A stretch of 64,000 nucleotides of DNA from Streptomyces rishiriensis (GTDB lineage Bacteria; Actinomycetota; Actinomycetes; Streptomycetales; Streptomycetaceae), in assembly GCF_003112535.1 (NCBI RefSeq), contig NZ_BEWA01000006.1:1-64000 (forward strand), read 5' to 3'. Below, one piece after another: positions 36,324 through 43,775 of the stretch (its first letter is position 1; every line of letters begins with the position of its first letter). The translations under genes and the position numbers were made by a program. The notes under the pieces are model-generated. The model made no database searches and was not told the origin of the DNA. It saw only the letters and a list, made by a program, of their open reading frames with translations.

Positions 36324-37772
36324 TTGAGACGCAACGCCGTTCGGCTGATCCTGGCCGGCCTCGTCGCCCTCGCGGCCGTCCTCGCCTGCGCGGTCGCCCC
36401 CGCCCAGGCCGCCGTGCCCGACTCCCCCGCGGTGACGTACACCAACCCGATCGCCGAGAAGCGCGCCGACCCGCACATCTACAAGCACACCGACGGTTAC
36501 TACTACTTCACCGCCACCGTCCCCGAGTACGACCGCATCGTGCTGCGCCGGGCGACGACCATCCAGGGCCTGTCCACGGCCCAGGAGGTCACCATCTGGA
36601 CCAAGCACGGCAGCGGGGTCATGGGCGCCCACATCTGGGCGCCGGAGATCCACTTCATCGACGGCAAGTGGTACGTGTACTTCGCCGCCGGCTCCACCAG
36701 CGACGTGTGGGCGATCCGGATGTACGTCCTCGAAGGCTCCGGCGCCAACCCGCTCACCGCGACCTGGACCGAGAAGGGCCAGATCAAGACCACCTGGGAG
36801 AGCTTCTCCCTCGACTCCACCACGTTCGTCGTGAACGGCGTGCGCTATCTCGCCTGGGCCCAGCGCAACCCGTCGGAGGACAACAACACCAGCCTGTTCA
36901 TCGCGAAGCTGGCCAACCCCTGGACGATCTCCGGCACTCCGGCGGAGATCTCGCAGCCCACGCTGTCCTGGGAGACCGTGGGCTTCAAGGTCAACGAGGG
37001 GCCGGCGGTGATCCAGCACGGCGGCAAGGTGTTCATGACGTACTCGGCGAGCGCGACCGACGCCAACTACTGCCTGGGCATGCTGACCGCCTCCGCGACC
37101 GCCGACCTCACCGACCCGGCGTCCTGGACCAAGGGGTCGCAGCCCGTCTTCAGGACGAACGCCTCGACCTCGCAGTACGGGCCGGGCCACAACTCGTTCA
37201 CCGTCTCCGAGGACGGCAAGTCCGACATCATCGTCTACCACGACCGCAGCTACCGGGACATCACCGGCGACCCGCTGAACGACCCCAACCGCCGCACCCG
37301 TGTGCAGAAGGTGTACTGGAAGGCCGACGGCACGCCCGACTTCGGCATCCCGGTGGCCGACGGGGTGACCCCGAAGCGCTTCTCCTCCTTCAACTACCCG
37401 GACCGGTTCATCCGGCACTGGGACTACCGCGCGCGCATCGAGGCGAACGTGAGCCCGCTCGCCGACTCACAGTTCCGCGTGGTGGCCGGCCTCACCGGGG
37501 CCGCCACGGTCTCCCTGGAGGCGGCCAACTTCCCCGGCTACTACCTGCGTCAGAAGAACTCCGAGGTATGGCTGGAGAAGAACGACGGCACCTCGACGTT
37601 CGCCTCCGACGCGACGTTCTACCAGCGTGCCGGGCTCGCCGACGCCGCGGGGATCTCGTACGAGTCCTACGCCGACGCGGGCCGCTACATCCGCCACTAC
37701 AACTACCTGCTGTACGTGCAGACGCCGAGCACCTCGACGGACCGGGAGGACGCGACGTTCTACGCCCAGTAG
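36324..37772 (+). CDS. Secreted GH43 glycoside hydrolase with AbfB-type arabinose-binding domain
   Basis: 482-residue secreted protein. The signal peptide is residues 1-30 (RLILAGLVALAAVLACAVAPAQA). The GH43 domain shows the base Asp in KRADPHIYKH, WAPEIHFIDGKWYVYFAA, SFSLDSTTF and the acid Glu in KVNEGPAVIQHGG. From residue about 350 the domain RFSSFNYPDRFIRHWDYRARIE and FYQRAGLADAAGISYES matches an AbfB (CBM42) arabinofuranose-binding module. TTG at 36324 is the start, with GGAG 8 nt ahead. Cotranscribed with the preceding GH43 and likely under the same operator, so the pair acts on arabinose-containing plant polymers. Confidence 0.92.
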   Translation: MRRNAVRLILAGLVALAAVLACAVAPAQAAVPDSPAVTYTNPIAEKRADPHIYKHTDGYYYFTATVPEYDRIVLRRATTIQGLSTAQEVTIWTKHGSGVMGAHIWAPEIHFIDGKWYVYFAAGSTSDVWAIRMYVLEGSGANPLTATWTEKGQIKTTWESFSLDSTTFVVNGVRYLAWAQRNPSEDNNTSLFIAKLANPWTISGTPAEISQPTLSWETVGFKVNEGPAVIQHGGKVFMTYSASATDANYCLGMLTASATADLTDPASWTKGSQPVFRTNASTSQYGPGHNSFTVSEDGKSDIIVYHDRSYRDITGDPLNDPNRRTRVQKVYWKADGTPDFGIPVADGVTPKRFSSFNYPDRFIRHWDYRARIEANVSPLADSQFRVVAGLTGAATVSLEAANFPGYYLRQKNSEVWLEKNDGTSTFASDATFYQRAGLADAAGISYESYADAGRYIRHYNYLLYVQTPSTSTDREDATFYAQ

Positions 37773-37889
37773 GCGCCCGCCGTCCCGCGCCCGAGCGAGG
37801 CGTTCGCCGCGGTGAGACTCTCGATTCCCCCCGGTGAGGCTCTCGCCCCGGTGAGGACGGGACGCCGACGGCGCGCTGACGGCACGACG

Positions 37890-37933
37890 CCGAGACTATA
37901 CATGAGGTGTATACCCTCTCTGTATAGTCTCGG
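37890..37933. promoter_or_regulatory. 44-bp interrupted palindrome abutting the deacetylase start
   Basis: Perfect 13-bp arms, CCGAGACTATACA and TGTATAGTCTCGG, flank a spacer whose centre is the palindrome GTATAC (37909-37914). The right arm ends 1 nt before the ATG at 37935 and contains TATAGT, 6 nt ahead of that ATG, so transcription could start at the A of the ATG. Looks like a repressor site made of TGTATA-type half-sites. Confidence 0.75.
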
Positions 37934-37934
37934 C

Positions 37935-38723
37935 ATGCCTTTTCTGAACAGGAAGATGAACAACACGGGGACCGGGTTGCGTCCGCTCGGCGTCTCGGCG
38001 GCGGCCGCCTGCCTGGCGGTCGCGCTCACGGGCTGCGCGGGCGCCGACACCACGCGTCCGAGCAGCGCCCGCGCCCATCCCCCCGCCACCTCCCAGGCCT
38101 CCCGCTACGGTGCGGTCGACTGCCGGGAGGCGAAGTGCATCGCCCTCACCTTCGACGCGGGCCCCAGCGAGAATTCCGCCCGGCTGCTGGACATCCTGAA
38201 GGAGAAACAGGTCCCAGCAACGTTTTTCCTGTTGGGCAAGAGACACATCGAGAAGTACCCGGAGCTCGTCAGACGCATGGCGGCCGAGGGGCACGAGGTG
38301 GCCAGCCACACCTGGGACCACAAGATCCTCACGCGGATCACGCCGCAGGAGATACGCGAGGAACTCCGGCGTCCCAACGACGAGATAGAGCGCCTCACCG
38401 GCCGGCCCCCCACCCTGATGCGGCCGCCGCAGGGCCGCACGAACAAGACCGTGCACGAGATCTCCCGTGAACTGGGCCTCGCCGAGGTGCTGTGGACCGT
38501 GACCGCCAAGGACTACGCGACGACCGACTCCGCGCTGATCCAGCGCCGGGTCCTCGCCCAGGCCGACCGGGACGGCATCATCCTGCTGCACGACATCTAC
38601 GACGGAACCGTGCCGGCCGTGCCCGCAATCATCGACGCGCTGAAAGAGCGCGGATTCGTCTTCGTGACGGTGCCCCAGCTGCTGGCGCCAGGGGAGGCCG
38701 TGCCGGGACAGGTCTACCGCTGA
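37935..38723 (+). CDS. Polysaccharide deacetylase (NodB family) lipoprotein
   Basis: 262-residue exported enzyme. The N-terminus is a lipoprotein signal peptide with lipobox ALTGC (Cys about 33), so it should be anchored to the outer face of the membrane. The NodB domain starts with IALTFDAGPS (motif 1; Asp-Ala replaces the usual Asp-Asp), metal-binding HTWDH (motif 2), RPPQGRTN (motif 3) and ILLHDIYDG (motif 5). The metal-site Asp is replaced by Ala in motif 1, so metal use may be altered. Expected to deacetylate peptidoglycan or another polysaccharide. ATG at 37935 lies directly after the 44-bp palindrome with no room for a leader, suggesting a leaderless mRNA. Confidence 0.9.
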   Translation: MPFLNRKMNNTGTGLRPLGVSAAAACLAVALTGCAGADTTRPSSARAHPPATSQASRYGAVDCREAKCIALTFDAGPSENSARLLDILKEKQVPATFFLLGKRHIEKYPELVRRMAAEGHEVASHTWDHKILTRITPQEIREELRRPNDEIERLTGRPPTLMRPPQGRTNKTVHEISRELGLAEVLWTVTAKDYATTDSALIQRRVLAQADRDGIILLHDIYDGTVPAVPAIIDALKERGFVFVTVPQLLAPGEAVPGQVYR

Positions 38724-38930
38724 GGGCCCGGTCTCCCGCCGACACTCCGGTGGGCTCCCGCCGACAGTCCGGTCTCCCGCCGAGGGCTCGGTTCACCGCC
38801 GAGAGTCCGGCCTGCCACCGAGAGCTCGGCCAACCCCCCGCTGAGCATCCGGTCCGCCGCCGAGAGTCCGGTCTGCCGCTGGGGACCCGTCCGCCGCTGG
38901 GATCCCGTCCGCCGCTGAGCGTCCGTGAGC
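38717..38930. repeat. About 20-bp degenerate tandem repeat
   Basis: About eleven imperfect units of the form CCGCCGAGAGTCCGGTCTC run from the last codons of the deacetylase gene to about 38930. The unit length drifts between 18 and 22 bp and the second base triplet varies (GAGAGT, GACAGT, GGGGAC). No gene is seen in this stretch. Confidence 0.8.
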
Positions 38931-38975
38931 CGGAGGGTCCGTCGTCCGCGCGCTCCGCATGCCTACGATCACCCG

Positions 38976-39416
38976 ATGGTCATCTTCCAGCTGGAGCGCA
39001 CGGCACCGCTCACTCCGGACGACGCCTGGCGTCGCCTGACGGAATGGTCCCGGCACGGCGACGTGGTACCGCTTACCCGCGTTACCGTGCTCACTCCCCC
39101 GCCGACCCACGAGGGCACGGTCCTCGTGGCCCGGTCGGGCCTCGGCCCGCTGTCCTTCGACGACCGGATGGAGGTGACCGCGTGGCAGCCCCCGGCCCAC
39201 GGCGGGCCCGGCCGCTGCCGACTGGAGAAACGCGGCCGGGTCGTCCGGGGCTGGGCGGACATCGAGGTGCGGCCGGGGCCGGGCGGGCAGACCCGCGTCA
39301 CCTGGCGGGAAGAGCTGGACGTGCGCTTCCTGCCGTCCCTCTTCGACCCGCTCCTCGGGGCGACGGCGCGCGCGGTGTTCGGCCGGGCGGCCGACCGCCT
39401 CCTGCGCACCCCGTGA
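38976..39416 (+). CDS. SRPBCC family protein
   Basis: 146-residue protein matching the START-like SRPBCC fold of actinobacteria: FQLERTAPLTPDDAWRRLTEWSRHGDVVPLTRV (given as LERTAPLTPDDAWRRLTEW and HGDVVPLT), and ADIEVRPGPGGQTRVTWREEL. It ends in an amphipathic helix. No signal peptide is seen. This family binds hydrophobic ligands; the ligand here is unknown. ATG at 38976 is used because there is no other good start close to the first strand. It lies 34 nt before the LanC-like gene and may be cotranscribed with it. Confidence 0.85.
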   Translation: MVIFQLERTAPLTPDDAWRRLTEWSRHGDVVPLTRVTVLTPPPTHEGTVLVARSGLGPLSFDDRMEVTAWQPPAHGGPGRCRLEKRGRVVRGWADIEVRPGPGGQTRVTWREELDVRFLPSLFDPLLGATARAVFGRAADRLLRTP

Positions 39417-39450
39417 AGGAGCCGGCCACGCCCCGTGTGAGGGTGGGGAC

Positions 39451-40743
39451 ATGACGACCGTGGACGAGACGGAGGCCCTCGCGGCGGAGGCCCTGCGATG
39501 GATGCGGAACACCGCACGGGACACCGGCGACGGTGGCCTCGGCTGGCCCGTCAAGCCCTCGGACGACGAGGTCGAGCCCACGCTCTACGACGGCACGGCC
39601 GGGGTGATACCCGTACTCCTGGAGGCCTGGCGGCACTTCGGCGACGACGCCTACGCCGACACCGCCCTGCGCGCCGCCCGCAGCCTCGCGGACGCCGTCG
39701 ACGACCACCCCGACGACTCCCTGTACTTCGGGCTCACCGGCATCGCCCTCGTGCTGCGCGCCGTGCACCGCGATCTCGGCTCGTCCTCGGCCGGCGCCGC
39801 GGCGGACCGCGCTCTGGAACGGGTGCGCTCCCGGTTCGACGGGACCCGCTGGGGCGACCTCTTCGAGCTGATGGGCGGCAACGCGGGCATCGGACTGGGC
39901 GCCCTGCTGTGCGGCGACGCCGAGTCGGCGCTCGCCGCGCTGGAGCCGTACGCGCGCACGGCCGAGCCGACGGCGGCGGGCGTGACCTGGCAGTGGCTCA
40001 GCGGCGCCGAGCCCCGGCTGCACCACCTCGCGCACGGCACTCTCGGCATCGCGTACGCGCTCGCCGTGGTCGGAACGGCGACGGCCCGCGAGGATCTCGT
40101 GGAACTCGCGCGGGCCGCGGTCGCGGATGTCGTGTCCCGCGACGAGGCCGGACCGGAGGGATTCCTCGTCCCGCACTCCGACCCGCAGCACCGCCCCGGC
40201 GTCGTCGAGCGCCACAGCTACGGCTGGTGCCACGGCCCGGCCGGCGACGCCCAGGTCTTCCGGATGCTGCGCGACGTCCTCGGCGAACCCTCCTGGTCGG
40301 ACCTCGCCGACCGCTGCTGGCACACCGTGACCCGCTCGGGGCTGCCCCGGCGGCTGCGCCCCGGTTTCTGGGACAACAACGGCCGCTGCTGCGGAACGGC
40401 GGGCGTGCTGGCACTGGCCTGCGACCGGATCGCCGAGCAGGGCGACTCCCCCGACTTCTCCCGGACCCTCGTCGCGGACCTCGCCTCCCGCGCGACCCGG
40501 GACGCCGACGGCGCACGCTGGCACAACGTCGAACACCGGGCCGCCGCGAGCGACCTGGAACCGCGCACCGGATGGGCGATGGGCAACGCGGGCATCGCAC
40601 GCGAACTGCTGCGCCACGTCCGGTTGAGCAGGTCCGGCGACCCCCGCTACGCGTTCGCCTGGCCCGACCAGCCCGCCGTACGCAGGACGGCGACTCAGGC
40701 GACCGAGCCGATCCGCCCCGCCGGCGAGGACGACACGTCGTGA
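39451..40743 (+). CDS. Stand-alone LanC-like protein
   Basis: 430-residue protein with the alpha/alpha-toroid fold pattern of lanthionine cyclases (GTAGVIPVLLEAW, GLTGIALVLRAV, GNAGIGLGALL, HGTLGIAYALAVVG, GTAGVLALACDRIAEQG, GNAGIARELLRHV). The zinc-site region reads YGWCHGPAG and NNGRCCGTAG, so the usual Cys-Cys-His of LanC is Cys-Cys-Cys here. No lanthipeptide precursor, dehydratase or protease is near, so a free-standing function, as in eukaryotic LanC-like proteins, is more likely than a lantibiotic cluster. ATG at 39451 follows GGGTGGGG. Its 3' end overlaps the XdhC gene tail by 49 bp, convergently. Confidence 0.85.
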   Translation: MTTVDETEALAAEALRWMRNTARDTGDGGLGWPVKPSDDEVEPTLYDGTAGVIPVLLEAWRHFGDDAYADTALRAARSLADAVDDHPDDSLYFGLTGIALVLRAVHRDLGSSSAGAAADRALERVRSRFDGTRWGDLFELMGGNAGIGLGALLCGDAESALAALEPYARTAEPTAAGVTWQWLSGAEPRLHHLAHGTLGIAYALAVVGTATAREDLVELARAAVADVVSRDEAGPEGFLVPHSDPQHRPGVVERHSYGWCHGPAGDAQVFRMLRDVLGEPSWSDLADRCWHTVTRSGLPRRLRPGFWDNNGRCCGTAGVLALACDRIAEQGDSPDFSRTLVADLASRATRDADGARWHNVEHRAAASDLEPRTGWAMGNAGIARELLRHVRLSRSGDPRYAFAWPDQPAVRRTATQATEPIRPAGEDDTS

Positions 40744-42107
40744 TGGATCGGCGTGTGCGCGCCCGTGAGCGGCACTCCGCTGCCGCCACGCCGCTCGGCG
40801 ACGATCTCCGCCGCGATCGACAGCGCCGTCTCCTCCGGCGTGCGCGCACCCAGATCCAGACCGATGGGTGACCGCAGTCGCGTCAACTCCAGTTCGGTCA
40901 CGCCTGCTTCACGCAGCCGGCGGTTTCGGTCCAGGTGGGTGCGGCGCGATCCCATCGCGCCGACGTAGGCGACCGGCAGACGCAACGCCCGCCGCAGCAG
41001 GGGGACGTCGAACTTCGCGTCGTGGGTGAGGACGCACAGGACGGTCCGCGCGTCCACCCGCGTGCGCTCCAGGTACTGGTGCGGCCACTCGACGACGATC
41101 TCGTCGGCCTCGGGGAAACGGTCCGCCGTGGCGAAGACGGGGCGCGCGTCGCACACCGTCACGTGGTAGTTCAGGAACTTGCCGACCCGCACCAGCGCCG
41201 CCGCGAAGTCGATCGCCCCGAACACGATCATCCGCGGCGCGGGGACGGACGACTCCACCAGGACGGTGATCGGGGCCCCGCAGCGTGAGCCCTGCTCACC
41301 GATGTCCAGCGTGCCGGTACGACCGGCGTCGAGAAACGCCCGGGCCTCGGCCGCGACCGTACGGTCCAGCTCGGGGTGCGCGCCGAAGCCGCCTTGGTAG
41401 AAACCGGTCCCGCAAGAACCGCGGCCCGGAGAACGGGGGTCGAGGAAACCGGGGTCCGGGGAGCCGTCGTCCCGGCAACCGCTCTCGAAAGAACCGCCAC
41501 CTCCAGCATCACGCTCGTGGACGAGACCGTCGTGGTAACCGGTCAGCCCGTCGTGGTAACCGCTTTCGAAACGACCGCCACTTCCAGAACCCTTTGCGAA
41601 ACGGCCGCTCCCTGCGAAACCGCCTTCGTAAGCGTTGCTGTCGGGGGAACCGCCGTCGTGATCGCCGTCCGAGCGGACGAGCAGTGCGCGGCCCACGAGG
41701 CCGGACGGGCCGCTCACCACGCGCGCCAACGCGGCCGCCGCGCCGGACGCGGCGGCCTTGAGGGCGGCCGCGACCACCGGGCGGACCGGGTCGCCGGTCC
41801 GCACCGGGGTGACGAGGATGTCGATGATCCCGCCGCAGGTGAGGCCGACGGCGAAGGCGTCGTCGTCGCTGTAGCCGAAACGCTCCAGGACGGGCTCGCC
41901 GTCCTCCAGCGCCTGTCGGCACAGCTCGTACACCGCGCCCTCCACACAGCCGCCGGAGACCGAGCCGATCGCCGTGCCGTCGGCGTCCACCGCGAGGGCG
42001 GCGCCCGGCCGGCGGGGCGCGCTGCCGCTGACGGCCACGACTGTGGCGACGGCGAAGTCACGGCCCTGCCCGACCCACCGGTCGAGCTCCTCGGCGATGT
42101 CCAGCAT
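40695..42107 (-). CDS. XdhC family molybdenum-enzyme maturation protein
   Basis: 470-residue protein that inserts or sulphurates molybdopterin cofactor into xanthine dehydrogenase. The N-terminal XdhC/CoxI domain shows VSGSAPRRPGAALAV and SVSGGCVEGAVYELCRQAL, LTCGGIIDIL; the C-terminal NAD(P)-binding domain shows MIVFGAIDFAAALVRVGKFL, LTHDAKFDVPLLRRAL and VGAMGSRRTH. Between them (residues about 145-240) lies a long Gly/Ser/Asp/Phe-rich insertion with repeats such as FESGYHDGL, not usual in the family. It is the last gene of the purine operon starting at 47703. ATG 42107 is used. The gene ends inside the tail of the convergent LanC-like gene. Confidence 0.9.
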   Translation of the reverse strand: MLDIAEELDRWVGQGRDFAVATVVAVSGSAPRRPGAALAVDADGTAIGSVSGGCVEGAVYELCRQALEDGEPVLERFGYSDDDAFAVGLTCGGIIDILVTPVRTGDPVRPVVAAALKAAASGAAAALARVVSGPSGLVGRALLVRSDGDHDGGSPDSNAYEGGFAGSGRFAKGSGSGGRFESGYHDGLTGYHDGLVHERDAGGGGSFESGCRDDGSPDPGFLDPRSPGRGSCGTGFYQGGFGAHPELDRTVAAEARAFLDAGRTGTLDIGEQGSRCGAPITVLVESSVPAPRMIVFGAIDFAAALVRVGKFLNYHVTVCDARPVFATADRFPEADEIVVEWPHQYLERTRVDARTVLCVLTHDAKFDVPLLRRALRLPVAYVGAMGSRRTHLDRNRRLREAGVTELELTRLRSPIGLDLGARTPEETALSIAAEIVAERRGGSGVPLTGAHTPIHHDVSSSPAGRIGSVA

Positions 42108-42164
42108 GTCTCGGTCTCCTTGATCGCGGTCCGGTGGAGGACGGGTGCCCGTCGAGCGGGGCGG

Positions 42165-43622
42165 CTAGTGCACGCCCAGCCAGCTCTCGACGGGGTGGAG
42201 GCAGAAGTAGACGAGGAAGATCACCGTCAGCCCCCACATGAAGGCGCCGATCTCCCGCGCCCTGCCCTGCGCCGCCTTGATGGCGGCGTAGGAGATGACG
42301 CCCGCGGCGACACCGGTGGTGATGGTGTACGTGAACGGCATCAGGACGACGGTCAGAAACACCGGGACAGCGGTTGCCCGGTCGGCCCAGTCGACGTGCC
42401 GGGCGTTCATCAGCATCATCGCGCCGATGACGACCAGGGCCGCAGAGGCGACCTCCTGCGGGACGATCGCGGTGAGCGGGGTGAAGAACAGACAGGCCGC
42501 GAAGAACGTCCCGGTGACGACCGAGGCGAGGCCGGTGCGCGCACCCTCGCCCACCCCCGTCGCCGATTCGATGAACACCGTCTGGCCCGAGCCGCCCGCC
42601 ACACCGCCGATGGCTCCGCCGGCGCCGTCGATGAACAGCGCCTTGGACAGGCCCGGCATGCGGCCCTTGTCGTCGGCGAGCCCCGCCTCGGTGCCCACGC
42701 CGATGATGGTGGCCATCGCGTCGAAGAACCCGGCGAGGACGAGGGTGAAGACGATCACCGCGACGGTCATCGCGCCGACCTCGCCCCAGCCGCCGAACCG
42801 CACGTCACCGAAGAGCGAGAAGTCGGGCATCGAGACGGCGCTGCCGTGCAGTTCGGGGGCGCCGCCCGCCCACTGCCCGGGGTCGACGGCTCCGGCCGCG
42901 TTGAGGACCGCCGCGACGGCCGTGCCGCCGACGATGCCGATGAGGATGGCGCCGGGAACGTTCCGGGCCTGGAGCATGAAGATCAGCAGCAGGGTGCCGG
43001 CGAACAACAGCACGGGCCAGCCCGCGAGTTCGCCCGCCGGACCGAGGGTGAGCGGGGTCGCCTTGCCCTGGTGTACGAAGCCGGACTTGTAGAAACCGAT
43101 GAGCGCGATGAACAGGCCGATGCCCATGGTGATGCCGTGCTTGAGGGCGAGCGGGATCGCGTTCATGATCATCTCGCGCAGGCCGGTGACGACCAGCAGC
43201 ATGATGACGACGCCGTACATCACGCACATGCCCATCGCCTGCGGCCAGGTCATCTGGGGGGCGACCTGGGAGGACAGCACGCCGGAGACGGACAGGCCGG
43301 CGGCGAGCGCGAGAGGCACCTTGCCGAAGAAGCCCATCAGCAACGTGGTGAAAGCGGCTGCGAAAGCGGTCGCGGTGATCAGGGCCTTCTGGCCTAGGGT
43401 GTCTCCGGCCGCGTCCTTGCCGGACAGGATCAGAGGGTTGAGCAGCAGGATGTACGCCATCGCCATGAAGGTGGTGACGCCGCCGCGCACTTCGCGGGCG
43501 ACCGTGGAGCCCCGCCGGGATATGTGGAAGTACCGGTCGAGCCGGGACCGTCCGGCCGGGACGCGGGAGCCTTCGCCCGCGTCGTCGGCTGTGGTCCTCG
43601 GCTCCAGTGACTGCTGGGTCAT
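42165..43622 (-). CDS. NCS2 family nucleobase permease (AzgA/PbuG-like)
   Basis: 485-residue transporter of the guanine/hypoxanthine type (AzgA subgroup). It has about twelve to fourteen transmembrane helices, starting with VRGGVTTFMAMAYILLLNPLIL; the family motif GQTVFIESATGVGEGARTG is present as TVFIESATGVGEGARTG, with ALFIDGAGGAIGGVAGGSG before it. Expected to import xanthine, hypoxanthine or guanine with protons. ATG at 43622 (MTQQSLEPRT) follows GGGAG. It lies between the xanthine dehydrogenase large subunit and XdhC in the same operon, supplying substrate to the enzyme. Confidence 0.92.
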   Translation of the reverse strand: MTQQSLEPRTTADDAGEGSRVPAGRSRLDRYFHISRRGSTVAREVRGGVTTFMAMAYILLLNPLILSGKDAAGDTLGQKALITATAFAAAFTTLLMGFFGKVPLALAAGLSVSGVLSSQVAPQMTWPQAMGMCVMYGVVIMLLVVTGLREMIMNAIPLALKHGITMGIGLFIALIGFYKSGFVHQGKATPLTLGPAGELAGWPVLLFAGTLLLIFMLQARNVPGAILIGIVGGTAVAAVLNAAGAVDPGQWAGGAPELHGSAVSMPDFSLFGDVRFGGWGEVGAMTVAVIVFTLVLAGFFDAMATIIGVGTEAGLADDKGRMPGLSKALFIDGAGGAIGGVAGGSGQTVFIESATGVGEGARTGLASVVTGTFFAACLFFTPLTAIVPQEVASAALVVIGAMMLMNARHVDWADRATAVPVFLTVVLMPFTYTITTGVAAGVISYAAIKAAQGRAREIGAFMWGLTVIFLVYFCLHPVESWLGVH

Positions 43623-43775
43623 GGGCCATCTCCCAAGGTTCACAGGGACACCCGCGTGGCGGCTGCGGCCGGGTGCGGGATTTGGGAATGGACGACCCGG
43701 GGGACGGCCCGAGACGAACAAGGGGGCCCGGGGGTGAAAGCCCCCGGGGAACTGCTGGTCGTGACCCCGGGCGGG

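Noticed and set aside
39451..40743. Lantibiotic biosynthetic cluster
   Set aside because: Only a LanC-like gene is present; no precursor, dehydratase, protease or exporter is near.
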